A stretch of DNA of 64,000 nucleotides, taken from NCBI RefSeq assembly GCF_041261445.1, contig NZ_JBGCCU010000021.1, positions 155,094 to 219,093 of the forward strand. The letters run 5' to 3'. The stretch comes from Catenulispora sp. EB89. Lineage in GTDB: Bacteria > Actinomycetota > Actinomycetes > Streptomycetales > Catenulisporaceae. Positions 8,031 to 15,778 of this stretch are shown here, one piece after another. Under the pieces are notes generated by a model. That model was given only the letters and a program-made list of their open reading frames with translations, did not search any database and had not been told where the DNA came from. The first letter of the stretch is position 1, and every line of letters begins with the position of its first letter. The translations under genes were made by a program, and so were the position numbers.

Positions 8031-9287
8031 GTGACGAACGGTGCGGCGGCGGCGATCGTGTCGGACCAGCCCGGGTCTTTCGCGTGGGGCGTGTGGAACA
8101 AGCGGCACCCGATCCTGATCAAGCAGATCCGCGACGCGTACCCCTACCCGGCGGAGATCCAGCGGGCGCTTGAGGCCCTGCTGCAGGAGACGATCTCCGG
8201 CGACATCGAGCGCCTGCCGCCCGACGCGCACGACCACGCGCTCTGGCAGGACTGGGACCGCGGCTGGTACGGCGGCTCGTGGCTGTCGGCGCCGTTCCTG
8301 TGGGCCGAGTCGTACTTCTACCGCAGGCTGCTGGAGGCGGTCGGCTACTTCCGCCCGGGACCGTGGCACGGCGTCGACCCCTTCGGCCCGGCGAAGCAGG
8401 CGGAACTGACGACGCCGGTCGTCGCCTCGGAGCTGGCGGCGCTGGACGACGTGGCCGCGATGCCGCTCGCGGCGCAGCGGCGCGCACTGCTGGCGGCGGC
8501 GCTGTGGGGCAACCGGGCCGACCTCGGGTTCCGGATCACCGCCTCGCCGGAGGGCCCCGCGACCGATCTGGTGGCCGACGACAGCGCGCGGATCTGGTCG
8601 CTGCTGGACGCGGCTCGGGGGAGCGGGGCTGCCGGCTCGCCCGAGCCGACCGGCTTGCCGGCGCCGGCTGCCTCGCCCACGCCGACCGGCTTGCCCGCGC
8701 CGACCGGCCCGACCGGCCCGACCGTGCACATCATCACCGACAACGCCGGCCGCGAACTCCTCGCCGACCTCATCCTCGTCGACCACCTGCTGACCACCGG
8801 GACCGCCACCCGCGTGGTGCTCCACGTGAAGCCGCAGCCGTACTACGTCTCAGACGCGACCGGCTCCGACGTGGCAGCCGTCCTCCGCCGCATCATCGCC
8901 GCCCCCGGCACCGCAGCCACCACCGGCAACCGCCTCTGGAAAGCCCTCACAGACGGCACCATCACCCTGCGCACCCACGCGTTCTGGTGCGCACCCCTGT
9001 CATTCCGCCACCTGCCACCCGACCTGGCCGCCGACCTGTCCCCAGCAACCCTGACCATCCTGAAGGGCGACCTGAACTACCGCCGCCTCATCGGCGACCG
9101 AGCCTGGCCCCCGACCACCCCCTTCGCCGAACTGACCGCCTACTTCCCATCACCGGTGGCAGCCCTCCGCACCCTGAAGTCCGACGTCGCCGTCGGCCTC
9201 ACCCCGGAAACCGTCGCCAAGCTCGACGCCACCGGCAGCCCATGGCGGACGAGCGGGGAGCACGCCCTGATCCAGATGCGGCCATAG
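8031..9287 (+). CDS. DUF89 / ARMT1-like protein (damage-control phosphatase family)
   Basis: 418 residues. The metal-binding signature TDNAGRELLADL begins at Asp237, and KGDLNYRRL is at 345-353, both characteristic of DUF89. Proteins of this family are metal-dependent phosphatases acting on phosphorylated sugars or damaged phosphometabolites; the human member was earlier described as a SAM-dependent carboxyl methyltransferase. A Pro/Ala/Thr-rich insertion (about 197-231) splits the helical N-terminal part from the catalytic domain. GTG 8031 follows GAGAGGAG. It lies 109 bp after adoK on the same strand, so it may belong to the methylation operon; its role there is not known. Confidence 0.8.
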   Translation: MTNGAAAAIVSDQPGSFAWGVWNKRHPILIKQIRDAYPYPAEIQRALEALLQETISGDIERLPPDAHDHALWQDWDRGWYGGSWLSAPFLWAESYFYRRLLEAVGYFRPGPWHGVDPFGPAKQAELTTPVVASELAALDDVAAMPLAAQRRALLAAALWGNRADLGFRITASPEGPATDLVADDSARIWSLLDAARGSGAAGSPEPTGLPAPAASPTPTGLPAPTGPTGPTVHIITDNAGRELLADLILVDHLLTTGTATRVVLHVKPQPYYVSDATGSDVAAVLRRIIAAPGTAATTGNRLWKALTDGTITLRTHAFWCAPLSFRHLPPDLAADLSPATLTILKGDLNYRRLIGDRAWPPTTPFAELTAYFPSPVAALRTLKSDVAVGLTPETVAKLDATGSPWRTSGEHALIQMRP

Positions 9288-9307
9288 CCGGCGGCGTGGC
9301 CGCCGGC
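9287..9307 (+). terminator. Hairpin directly after the DUF89 gene
   Basis: A perfect 9-bp stem GCCGGCGGC/GCCGCCGGC with a three-base loop starts at the stop codon. It has no T-tract, as is common for actinobacterial terminators. It probably ends the region 1 operon. Confidence 0.55.
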
Positions 9308-9326
9308 GCAGTCTCCCGGAGCACCA

Positions 9327-9358
9327 AAAAAGGCCCCGCCGCACCCGCGGCAGGGCCC
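9327..9358 (-). terminator. Rho-independent terminator of the FMN reductase gene
   Basis: A GGCCC-GCCGC / GCGGC-GGGCC stem with one bulge per arm is followed, on the minus strand, by six T residues (aaaaaa at 9327-9332 on the plus strand). It lies 19 bp past the stop of the minus-strand reductase. Confidence 0.8.
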
Positions 9359-9376
9359 ACCCTCAAAACCTCAGCG

Positions 9377-9946
9377 TCAGGCGTTCGCCTTGACCTTCTC
9401 GGTCTCCTCGATCAGCACCACCAGCGCCGCGATGAGGCCGGCGACCAGGTTGCGCGAGGTCTCGTCGACCAGGTTGCCGTCGCCGTCGAAGCGCTCCCAG
9501 TTGTTGCCGACGTGCACCTCGGGCTTGGTGACGACCTTCGCGTCCAGCCAGTGGAAGACGTCGCGGAGGTGGTTCTGGGCGCGGACGGTGCCGAAGCCGC
9601 TGCCGGAGGCGCCCATGACGGCGACCGGCTTGCCGGTCAGGACCGACTCGCCGTAGGGGCGGGAGGCCCAGTCCAGGGCGTTCTTCAGGACGCCGGGGAT
9701 CGAGTAGTTGTACTCCGGGCTGGCGATCAGGACGCCGTCGGCGGCGGCGATCTTCGCGCGGAACTCGGCCACCGACGCCGGGACGTCGGCCTCCAGGTCC
9801 TGGTCGAAGAAGGGCAGCTGGCCGATGCCGTCGTAGATCTCGATCTCGACGCCTTCGGGCGCCAGCTGCTTGGCGGCGCGGACCAGCGCGGTGTTCGTGG
9901 AGGCCTTACGGAGGGCGCCGGAGAAGGCGAGGATCTTGGTGGTCAC
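9377..9946 (-). CDS. NAD(P)H-dependent FMN reductase (flavodoxin fold)
   Basis: A 189-residue flavodoxin-like reductase of the SsuE/ArsH/chromate-reductase superfamily. Visible are the phosphate-binding N-terminal loop SGALRKASTNTALV, the ASPEYNYSIPGVLKNALDW motif typical of NADPH-dependent FMN reductases, and GASGSGFGTVRAQ. It probably reduces flavin or quinones in the cytoplasm. It is divergent from an HxlR-family regulator, and the 184-bp space between them is rich in inverted repeats. HxlR proteins often control such a neighbouring redox gene, so induction by electrophiles or quinones is a reasonable inference. Confidence 0.85.
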   Translation of the reverse strand: MTTKILAFSGALRKASTNTALVRAAKQLAPEGVEIEIYDGIGQLPFFDQDLEADVPASVAEFRAKIAAADGVLIASPEYNYSIPGVLKNALDWASRPYGESVLTGKPVAVMGASGSGFGTVRAQNHLRDVFHWLDAKVVTKPEVHVGNNWERFDGDGNLVDETSRNLVAGLIAALVVLIEETEKVKANA

Positions 9947-10036
9947 TTCTGAGCTCCCGGGGTGTGGGTTCTGGGGGTTCTTACACGTCTGACTTGGGCC
10001 GACGCGGGCCGGGGAGGGTCCGCATCGGAGTACGTC

Positions 10037-10121
10037 GGTAACCCTGCGTGAGCCGGTTACCTTTCGTAAGGTTGAAGGTAGGCGGCGCGCTTACGGTTGT
10101 CAAGTTGCCTACGGAAGGTAA
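10037..10121. promoter_or_regulatory. Clustered inverted repeats, likely HxlR operators
   Basis: Three dyads lie between the reductase and the regulator: GGTAACC (10037-10043) with GGTTACC (10055-10061); ACCTT-tcgt-AAGGT centred near 10066; and TTGCCT-acgga-AGGTAA (10105-10121), which ends 9 bp before the regulator start. The second and third share the half-site TTRCCT/AGGTAA. This is the expected layout for an autoregulated divergent pair. Confidence 0.55.
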
Positions 10122-10130
10122 GCTGGGGTC

Positions 10131-10535
10131 ATGGCCGACAACACCGCGAAGCAGCACGAGGAGCACCTGAGCTCCTTCTGTCCGCGCTTCCACACCGCGG
10201 TGGAGATCATCGGGCGACGCTGGTCCGGGGCGATCCTCCGGGCCATGCTGGCCGGCTCCACCCGCTACACCGACATCGCGTGCTCCGTCCCCAAGCTGTC
10301 CGACCGCCTCCTGTCCGAACGCCTCAAGGAGTTCGAGCAGGTCGGCCTCGTCGAGCGCGTCGTGATCCCCGAGACCCCGGTCCGCGTCGAGTACCACCTC
10401 ACCCAGAAGGGCGCGGAGCTGGAGCCGGCGTTCCAGCAGCTCGCGGAGTGGGCCGAGAAGTGGATCGAGCTCCCGCCGCTGCCCGAGGGCGTCGAGTGCC
10501 AGGAGTCGTTTTTGGAGCCCGGCGAGGGACGCTAA
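10131..10535 (+). CDS. HxlR-family transcriptional regulator
   Basis: A 134-residue winged-helix regulator. It has CPRFHTAVEIIGRRWSGAIL, the family N-terminal helix with a conserved Cys (Cys17), followed by the recognition region KLSDRLLSERLKEFEQVGLV and the wing ERVVIPETPVRVEYHLT. In quinone-sensing members of this family (YodB, QorR) that N-terminal Cys is the sensor. It is divergent from the FMN reductase with shared operator-like dyads, and most likely represses both itself and the reductase. Confidence 0.88.
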   Translation: MADNTAKQHEEHLSSFCPRFHTAVEIIGRRWSGAILRAMLAGSTRYTDIACSVPKLSDRLLSERLKEFEQVGLVERVVIPETPVRVEYHLTQKGAELEPAFQQLAEWAEKWIELPPLPEGVECQESFLEPGEGR

Positions 10536-10610
10536 TCTGACGCTTGTCAGGCGTGATCACGGCCACAAGCCGGCCGCACGCAGCAGCCACCGCGAAGTTG
10601 GGGGACGACG

Positions 10611-12626
10611 ATGTCCGCAGCCGACCAGCCCGCCGCGTTCGGGGAACTCCTCTGGACGCCGACCGAGGCGCAGCGTCTGGGCTCGCCCCTCCAGCGGTAC
10701 CTGGACTGGCTCCCCAAGCAGGGCGTCGGCCCCTTCCCGGCCTACGCCGACGCCTGGCAGTGGTCCGTCGATCATCCGGCGGAGTTCTGGGAGAGCCTGT
10801 GGCGCTACTTCGACGTCCACGCCGCGACCCCCTACACGGCCGTCCTCCCCGACGCCGCGATGCCCGGCGCGCGCTGGTTCCCCGGCGCCACCCTGAACTT
10901 CGCCGAGCACGTCTTCCGCGCCGCCTCCGACGACCGCCCGGCCCTGCTGTTCGTCGAGGAGGGCGCCGAGCCGGCCGAGATCTCCTGGGCCGAGCTGCGC
11001 CGCCAGGTGGCCGGACTGGCCGCCACGCTGCGCGCCTGGGGCGTCGGCGTCGGCGACACCGTCGCGGCCTTCCTGCCCAACACCCCGCACGCGATCGTCG
11101 CGCAGCTTGCCGTCGCCTCGCTCGGCGCGGTGTGGTCCGCCTGCGGCCCCGACTTCGGCACCCAGGGCGTCCTGGACCGCTTCGCGCAGATCGAGCCGAA
11201 GGTCTTCATCGGCGTCGACGGCTACCGCTACGGCGGCAAGCGCATCGACCGCCGCGCCGAGTGCATGGAAAGCCGCGACGCGCTGCCGACGGTCGAGCAC
11301 ACCGTCTGGGTGGACTACCAGTTCCCGGACGGCCCGGCGTGCGCGGAGAGCATCCGCTGGGCCGAGGCCGTCGCCGGGCCGGAAGGCGAAGCGAGCGCGC
11401 AGCCGGAGCCGGAGCTGGACTTCGCAGCCGTCCCCTTCGACCACCCGCTCTGGATCCTCTACTCCTCCGGCACCACCGGCCTGCCGAAGGGCATCGTCCA
11501 CGGCCACGGCGGCATCCTGCTGGAGCACTACAAGGCCATCGCCTTCCACATGGGCGTCGAGGAGGGCGACCGGTTCTTCTGGTACTCCTCCACGAGCTGG
11601 ATGATGTGGAACATCGTCCTGGGCTCGCTCCTGCTCGGCGCGACCGCCGTCCTCTACGACGGCAGCCCGGCCTACCCGGACGTCAGCGGACTGTGGCAGC
11701 TCGCTGAGAAGACCGGCGCGACCCTGCTGGGCACCAGCGCCGGCTACCTGATGGCCTCGCAGAAGGCGGAACTGCACCCGGGCCGCGACCTGGACCTCTC
11801 GGCCCTGCGCGCGATCGGCTCCACCGGCTCCCCGCTGCCCCCGACCGGCTTCCGCTGGGTCTACGACGCCGTGGGCTCGGACATCTGGCTGAACTCGCTG
11901 TCCGGCGGCACCGACGTCTGCACCGCCTTCGTCGCCGGCAACCCGCTCCTGCCGGTCTACTCCGGCGAGATCCAGTGCCGGGCGCTCGGCTGCCGCGTGG
12001 AGTCCTGGGACCCCGAGGGGCACCCGCACGTCGGCGAGGTCGGCGAACTGGTCCTGACCGCGCCGACGCCGTCGATGCCGGTGAAGTTCTGGAACGACCC
12101 GGACGGCCACAAGTACCACGACGCCTACTTCGACGTGTTCCCCGGCGTCTGGCGGCACGGCGACTGGTGCACGATCACCGAGCGCGGCGGCGTCATCATC
12201 CATGGCCGCTCGGACTCGACGCTGAACAAGCAGGGCGTCCGCATGGGTTCCGCGGACATCTACGAGGTCGTGGAGAAGCTGCCGGAGATCCGCGAAGCGC
12301 TGGTGATCGGCGTCGATCTCCCCGACGGCGGCTACTGGATGCCGCTGTTCGTCCACCTGGCCGCCGACGCGGTCCTGGACGACGCGCTCAAGGCCCGCGT
12401 GGCCGCCGCGATCCGCGCCGAACTCACGCCCCGCCACGTCCCCGACGAACTCGTCGAGATCCCCGGCGTCCCGCACACCCGCACCGGCAAGCGGCTGGAG
12501 ATCCCGGTGAAGCGGCTGCTGACCGGAGCCGACCCGGCGAAGGCGGTGAACCTCGGGACGGTCGACGACCCGGCGCTGATCGCGTGGTTCGTTGAGTACG
12601 CGAAGCAGCGTGACGCAGGGGACTGA
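10611..12626 (+). CDS. Acetoacetyl-CoA synthetase (acetoacetate-CoA ligase)
   Basis: A 671-residue adenylate-forming enzyme of the acetyl-CoA synthetase family. The P-loop YSSGTTGLPKGIVHGHGG starts at 284, and the C-terminal catalytic lysine is Lys627 in RTGKRLE. Length, the N-terminal LLWTPTEAQRLGSPLQRYLDW and the region WMMWNIVLGSLLLGA fit acetoacetate-CoA ligases better than acetyl-CoA synthetases. It activates acetoacetate with ATP and CoA, feeding ketone-body carbon into acetyl-CoA or polyketide/isoprenoid precursors. The start follows TTGGGGGACGACG. It stands alone, 75 bp after the HxlR gene. Confidence 0.9.
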   Translation: MSAADQPAAFGELLWTPTEAQRLGSPLQRYLDWLPKQGVGPFPAYADAWQWSVDHPAEFWESLWRYFDVHAATPYTAVLPDAAMPGARWFPGATLNFAEHVFRAASDDRPALLFVEEGAEPAEISWAELRRQVAGLAATLRAWGVGVGDTVAAFLPNTPHAIVAQLAVASLGAVWSACGPDFGTQGVLDRFAQIEPKVFIGVDGYRYGGKRIDRRAECMESRDALPTVEHTVWVDYQFPDGPACAESIRWAEAVAGPEGEASAQPEPELDFAAVPFDHPLWILYSSGTTGLPKGIVHGHGGILLEHYKAIAFHMGVEEGDRFFWYSSTSWMMWNIVLGSLLLGATAVLYDGSPAYPDVSGLWQLAEKTGATLLGTSAGYLMASQKAELHPGRDLDLSALRAIGSTGSPLPPTGFRWVYDAVGSDIWLNSLSGGTDVCTAFVAGNPLLPVYSGEIQCRALGCRVESWDPEGHPHVGEVGELVLTAPTPSMPVKFWNDPDGHKYHDAYFDVFPGVWRHGDWCTITERGGVIIHGRSDSTLNKQGVRMGSADIYEVVEKLPEIREALVIGVDLPDGGYWMPLFVHLAADAVLDDALKARVAAAIRAELTPRHVPDELVEIPGVPHTRTGKRLEIPVKRLLTGADPAKAVNLGTVDDPALIAWFVEYAKQRDAGD

Positions 12627-12698
12627 GTACCCGCGTCGGCGGGCACTTGAGTACCGGCGCGGATACGGCCGGCAGCCCCGCGGCGGGACGCTCGTCCC

Positions 12699-13028
12699 AT
12701 GCCGAACACAGGGGACGAGCGGGAGCCCGAGAGCACGCCGCAGCATGACCCGGCCGCCTGGCGAGCCCTGGCCGTCGCGGCGGCACTCGGGATCCCCGCG
12801 ACCGCGCTGACGGTCCTGAGCGTGCTCGTCGGCGGCCGCGGCCTCACGACGAACGGCCTTTACGCGGGCTGGCTTTTCGGCGCCGTGGGGTTCGGCGGTG
12901 CGCTGGCCGTGGTCCTGGCGCTGCACCGCAGATGCCGGCGCGCGTGGCGCTGGTTCTGGGCGTGGACATCAGTGCCGCTGCCGGTGCTGACCGTCGTGGT
13001 GGCCGTCGAGGTCAGCCGGCACGCATGA
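12699..13028 (+). CDS. Small membrane protein of unknown function
   Basis: 109 residues with a hydrophilic acidic N-terminus (about 1-20) and three hydrophobic segments (about 24-45, 55-75 and 87-105), separated by an Arg-rich loop RRCRRAWRWF. I do not recognise a family. Codon bias is coding-like. It lies between acetoacetyl-CoA synthetase and the minus-strand HAD gene without an obvious partner. Confidence 0.6.
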   Translation: MPNTGDEREPESTPQHDPAAWRALAVAAALGIPATALTVLSVLVGGRGLTTNGLYAGWLFGAVGFGGALAVVLALHRRCRRAWRWFWAWTSVPLPVLTVVVAVEVSRHA

Positions 13029-13069
13029 GCCCGGTCTCACGCATGAGCCCGGTCTACAGCGCGATGCTC

Positions 13070-13279
13070 TCAGAGCCCGCCGCGGCCCGCCGGCAGCCCG
13101 TACCGGTCCGAGGTCACCGAGAGCTCGGCGAACCGCGGCGCGGGCGCCGGCGACCACGGATCCCCGGGCACCGTGCGGAAGTTGGCCCGGAACTCGCCGA
13201 CCAGCGCGTCGAAGACCGGTGTACCGCTCATGGATGCTGCGGCCGCCCTGCCGGCGCCGCCCCTGCTGTTCTCATACAT
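13070..13279 (-). CDS. Small hypothetical protein downstream of the HAD phosphatase
   Basis: 69 residues if begun at ATG 13279 (MYENSRGG...); a shorter 53-residue form begins at 13231 (MSGTPVFDALVGEF). No known domain is visible. It lies 71 bp after the HAD phosphatase on the same strand and could be co-transcribed. The ribosome-binding site is weak for both starts, so the gene is plausible but not certain. Confidence 0.4.
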   Translation of the reverse strand: MYENSRGGAGRAAAASMSGTPVFDALVGEFRANFRTVPGDPWSPAPAPRFAELSVTSDRYGLPAGRGGL

Positions 13280-13350
13280 TGTCAAACCACTGTCTTCCGG
13301 CCGACGTGCGGCGGGAACGAAGGTGTTCACCGTCGGGACCCTGCTCTTGC

Positions 13351-14130
13351 TCAGACCTCGTCGACCAGGTCGGCGATCGACTTCACGATCCGGGAGGGCC
13401 GGAAGGGGAAGCGCTCGATCTCGTCGGCCTGGGTCACGCCGGACAGCACCAGGAAGGTCTCCAGACCCGCCTCGATGCCGCACAGCACGTCGGTGTCCAT
13501 CCGGTCACCGATCATCGCGGTCACTTCCGAGTGCGCCTTGATCTGGTTCAGACCCTCGCGCATCATCAGCGGGTTGGGCTTACCCACGAAGTAGGGCTCC
13601 ACACCGGTCGCCTTTGTGATGAGCGCCGCAACCGCGCCGCAGGCCGGCTGCGGGCCGTCCGGCGTCGGGCCGGTCGCGTCGGGGTTGGTGGCGATGAAGC
13701 GCGCGCCGTTGGTCACCAGGCGGATGGCCCGGGTGATGGCGTCGATGCTGTAGGCCCGGGTCTCGCCCAGGACCACGTAGTCCGGCTCGGCCTCGGACAG
13801 GGTGTATCCGACGTCGTACAGCGCCGTGGTCAGCCCGGCTTCCCCTATGACGTAGGCGGTCCCGTTGGGCCGCTGGTTGTCCAGGAACTGCGCGGTGGCC
13901 AGCGCCGAGGTCCAGATGTGCTCCTGCGGCAGCGGGATGCCCAGGTTCGTCAGGCGCGCCGACAGGTCGTGCGGGGTGTAGATGGAGTTGTTGGTCAGCA
14001 CCAGGAACGGCCGGTCCTTGGCCCGCAGCCGGCGGATGAACTCGTCCGCGCCGGGGATCATGTGTCCCTCGCGGATCAGGACGCCGTCCATGTCGGTCAT
14101 CCAGCACTCGACTGGCTTGCGGTCATGCAC
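13351..14130 (-). CDS. HAD-IIA hydrolase (NagD-like phosphatase)
   Basis: 259 residues of the HAD superfamily with a C2 cap. The nucleophile motif is WMTDMDGVL (Asp13, Asp15); motif II is LTNNS, and the substrate/lysine motif is GKPNP, followed by [17 protein letters not shown] for metal binding. NagD-like enzymes dephosphorylate nucleoside monophosphates, sugar phosphates or p-nitrophenyl phosphate; the physiological substrate cannot be read from sequence. The GTG start at 14130 has AGGAG nine bases upstream. The 5' leader can fold into a nested hairpin beside this ribosome-binding site. Confidence 0.88.
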   Translation of the reverse strand: MHDRKPVECWMTDMDGVLIREGHMIPGADEFIRRLRAKDRPFLVLTNNSIYTPHDLSARLTNLGIPLPQEHIWTSALATAQFLDNQRPNGTAYVIGEAGLTTALYDVGYTLSEAEPDYVVLGETRAYSIDAITRAIRLVTNGARFIATNPDATGPTPDGPQPACGAVAALITKATGVEPYFVGKPNPLMMREGLNQIKAHSEVTAMIGDRMDTDVLCGIEAGLETFLVLSGVTQADEIERFPFRPSRIVKSIADLVDEV

Positions 14131-14518
14131 TTCGATCTGCTCCTGGAATGGAAGGGAACATTGCGATGGTGGTGACCATCATTCCAGAAGTGAAAAGGTT
14201 TAGCGCCGGTGCGCGTGTCGCCTCGCGGCGGAAAGCTCGCCGCAGCTCCAGCCGAACGGTATTCCGCGACGGCGTAAATTGAGGCCCGGGGACATCTTCT
14301 ACGCACCGGCGAGCACGAGGGTAGCACGGACGATCAGCATATTGTCCAAAGCGCCAGGTCACAGGGTTGCTGAACAGGTCCGGCGAAACGCCCGCGGACG
14401 GCGATCGCCGCGAACGTGATCAACCGAACAGCGCAGGACCGTTCGCGCCCCGGGTTGATCTTGCAGAACCTACTGAAGTGTCCCGCGCATCGCGGGCCGT
14501 ATCAGGAGGAGCACGACT
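14131..14518. promoter_or_regulatory. Divergent intergenic region with a nested hairpin
   Basis: There is no gene in these 388 bp between the HAD gene (minus) and the small secreted peptide (plus). On the HAD side, CTGGAATG (14143-14150) pairs with CATTCCAG (14180-14187), enclosing GATGGT-ggtg-ACCATC (14165-14180). On the peptide side there is a strong AGGAGGAG ribosome-binding site (14504-14511). I see no reliable -10/-35 pair. Confidence 0.45.
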
Positions 14519-14746
14519 ATGAAGAGCCGTCTCGTGAAACTCACCGCGACCGCGGGTGCCACCGCACTGCTCGCCGGCTTCGGCGCGGTAGCGGCCACAT
14601 CCGCCTCCGCGGCGACCTCGCCTGCCGCCGTCGTGACGCACTCGGCCACCGTGCCGATGAGTGCCCCGATCTCGGTCCACCAGCCGCACTGGTGGCCCTG
14701 GTGCCAGATCGACCTGCTCGGCCCGGTCCTGTGCATCAACCTCTAA
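14519..14746 (+). CDS. Small secreted peptide with two cysteines
   Basis: A 75-residue precursor. A classical Sec signal (MKSRLVKLTATAGATALLAG, then a hydrophobic core and AATSASA) predicts cleavage near residue 31, leaving about 44 residues. The mature end HWWPWCQIDLLGPVLCINL is aromatic and hydrophobic, with Cys at two positions ten apart. I do not recognise it; its size and layout resemble chaplin-like or signalling/antimicrobial peptides, but the sequence is not a chaplin. An excellent AGGAGGAG site supports translation, and a strong hairpin follows the gene. It forms a monocistronic unit. Confidence 0.7.
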   Translation: MKSRLVKLTATAGATALLAGFGAVAATSASAATSPAAVVTHSATVPMSAPISVHQPHWWPWCQIDLLGPVLCINL

Positions 14747-14799
14747 AAACCGACCGAATCCGTTGAGGGGTCACGGGGTTTCCACCGCAACGGACGACC

Positions 14800-14830
14800 G
14801 GGGCCGGACGACATCGCGTCGTCCGGCCCC
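14800..14830. terminator. Bidirectional terminator-like hairpin
   Basis: A perfect 13-bp stem (GGGGCCGGACGAC / GTCGTCCGGCCCC) with a five-base loop lies between the plus-strand secreted peptide and the minus-strand MgtC gene. It has no T-tract. It can serve both converging genes. Confidence 0.7.
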
Positions 14831-14869
14831 GCCGTGCTTGTCAGAACTCTGCTTTGCCTGTCGGCCCGT

Positions 14870-15604
14870 TCACTGCTTCCCGGCCGGGGCCGGCACGCCC
14901 GCGTCGGCCGGGGAGACGTCGGTCACCGCCCCGGACACGTCCGGCGCGACCGTCGCGGCGGTGGCCGCGGCCGCCTGCTGCGCGGCGATCACCGGGTTCA
15001 CCAACACCACCGCGTCGCTGTCCGCGGTGTCCGCGGTCGCCACCCGGGCCTCGACCAGCTCCGAGGGGATCCCGGTGCCGTGCCGGAAGAAGTGCGAGTG
15101 CACATGCTCGTCGTGGTGCACCAGGCCGTCCCAGCGGCGGGCGTCGAGCGTGCGGATCAGCGGGATGTGGCGCAGCTCCAGGGTGAGCAGCGTGGCCGCA
15201 GTCGCCGCGATCGACTCCTTCACCAGTCCCAGGCCGCACGCGGCGCCGATCGCGGAACAGGCGAAGATGCTCGCCGCGGTCGTGATGCCGTGCAGCACCT
15301 CGTGCTCCTCGACGGTCTGCCGGAAGCACAGCCCGCCGCCGATGAAGCCGATGCCGGTGACCGCGCCGGCCAGGATCGTGCTGGCGCCGTTGCCGGCCAG
15401 CACGCCTATCAGCGCGGTGGCCGCGCCCAGCAGCGAGAAGGTCCGGTCGCCGGCCATCGCGCCGCGGATCTGCCGCTCGAAGCCCAGCGCGAAGGTGAGA
15501 ACCCAGGCCATGGCGATGCGGCCGACCGCGTCCCAGTGGGTCGGGACGTGGATGTTGTCGGCCGAAGGTACGGCCGCCAGTAGGACGGCCCCCACTGCGT
15601 GCAT
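14870..15604 (-). CDS. MgtC/SapB family membrane protein
   Basis: 244 residues. The MgtC core occupies the N-terminal two thirds: several membrane helices with WVLTFALGFERQIRGAMAGDRTFSLLG and AGAVTGIGFIGGGLCFR, the family's conserved acidic/basic helix and glycine-rich segment. The cytoplasmic C-terminus carries HHDEHVHSHFFRHGTG, rich in histidine, and an Ala-rich tail. MgtC-type proteins are linked to Mg2+-limitation or acid adaptation. The start at 15604 is chosen over an upstream in-frame ATG because GGGGAGGAC lies at the right distance. Confidence 0.82.
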   Translation of the reverse strand: MHAVGAVLLAAVPSADNIHVPTHWDAVGRIAMAWVLTFALGFERQIRGAMAGDRTFSLLGAATALIGVLAGNGASTILAGAVTGIGFIGGGLCFRQTVEEHEVLHGITTAASIFACSAIGAACGLGLVKESIAATAATLLTLELRHIPLIRTLDARRWDGLVHHDEHVHSHFFRHGTGIPSELVEARVATADTADSDAVVLVNPVIAAQQAAAATAATVAPDVSGAVTDVSPADAGVPAPAGKQ

Positions 15605-15778
15605 TTCTGTCGTCCTCCCCTGATTTCCTCTGCCGATCCAACGGAACGATAGAGGTACGCGGCCCGGGGCCGGTACCCGATGTCTGAACACTTGCCGGCC
15701 GTGATCGAACAGTTATGCAACGCGATGCCGCACGATACCGCTGCTGGAAGATCACAGGCAGGGGGTACCGTAGCGGCC

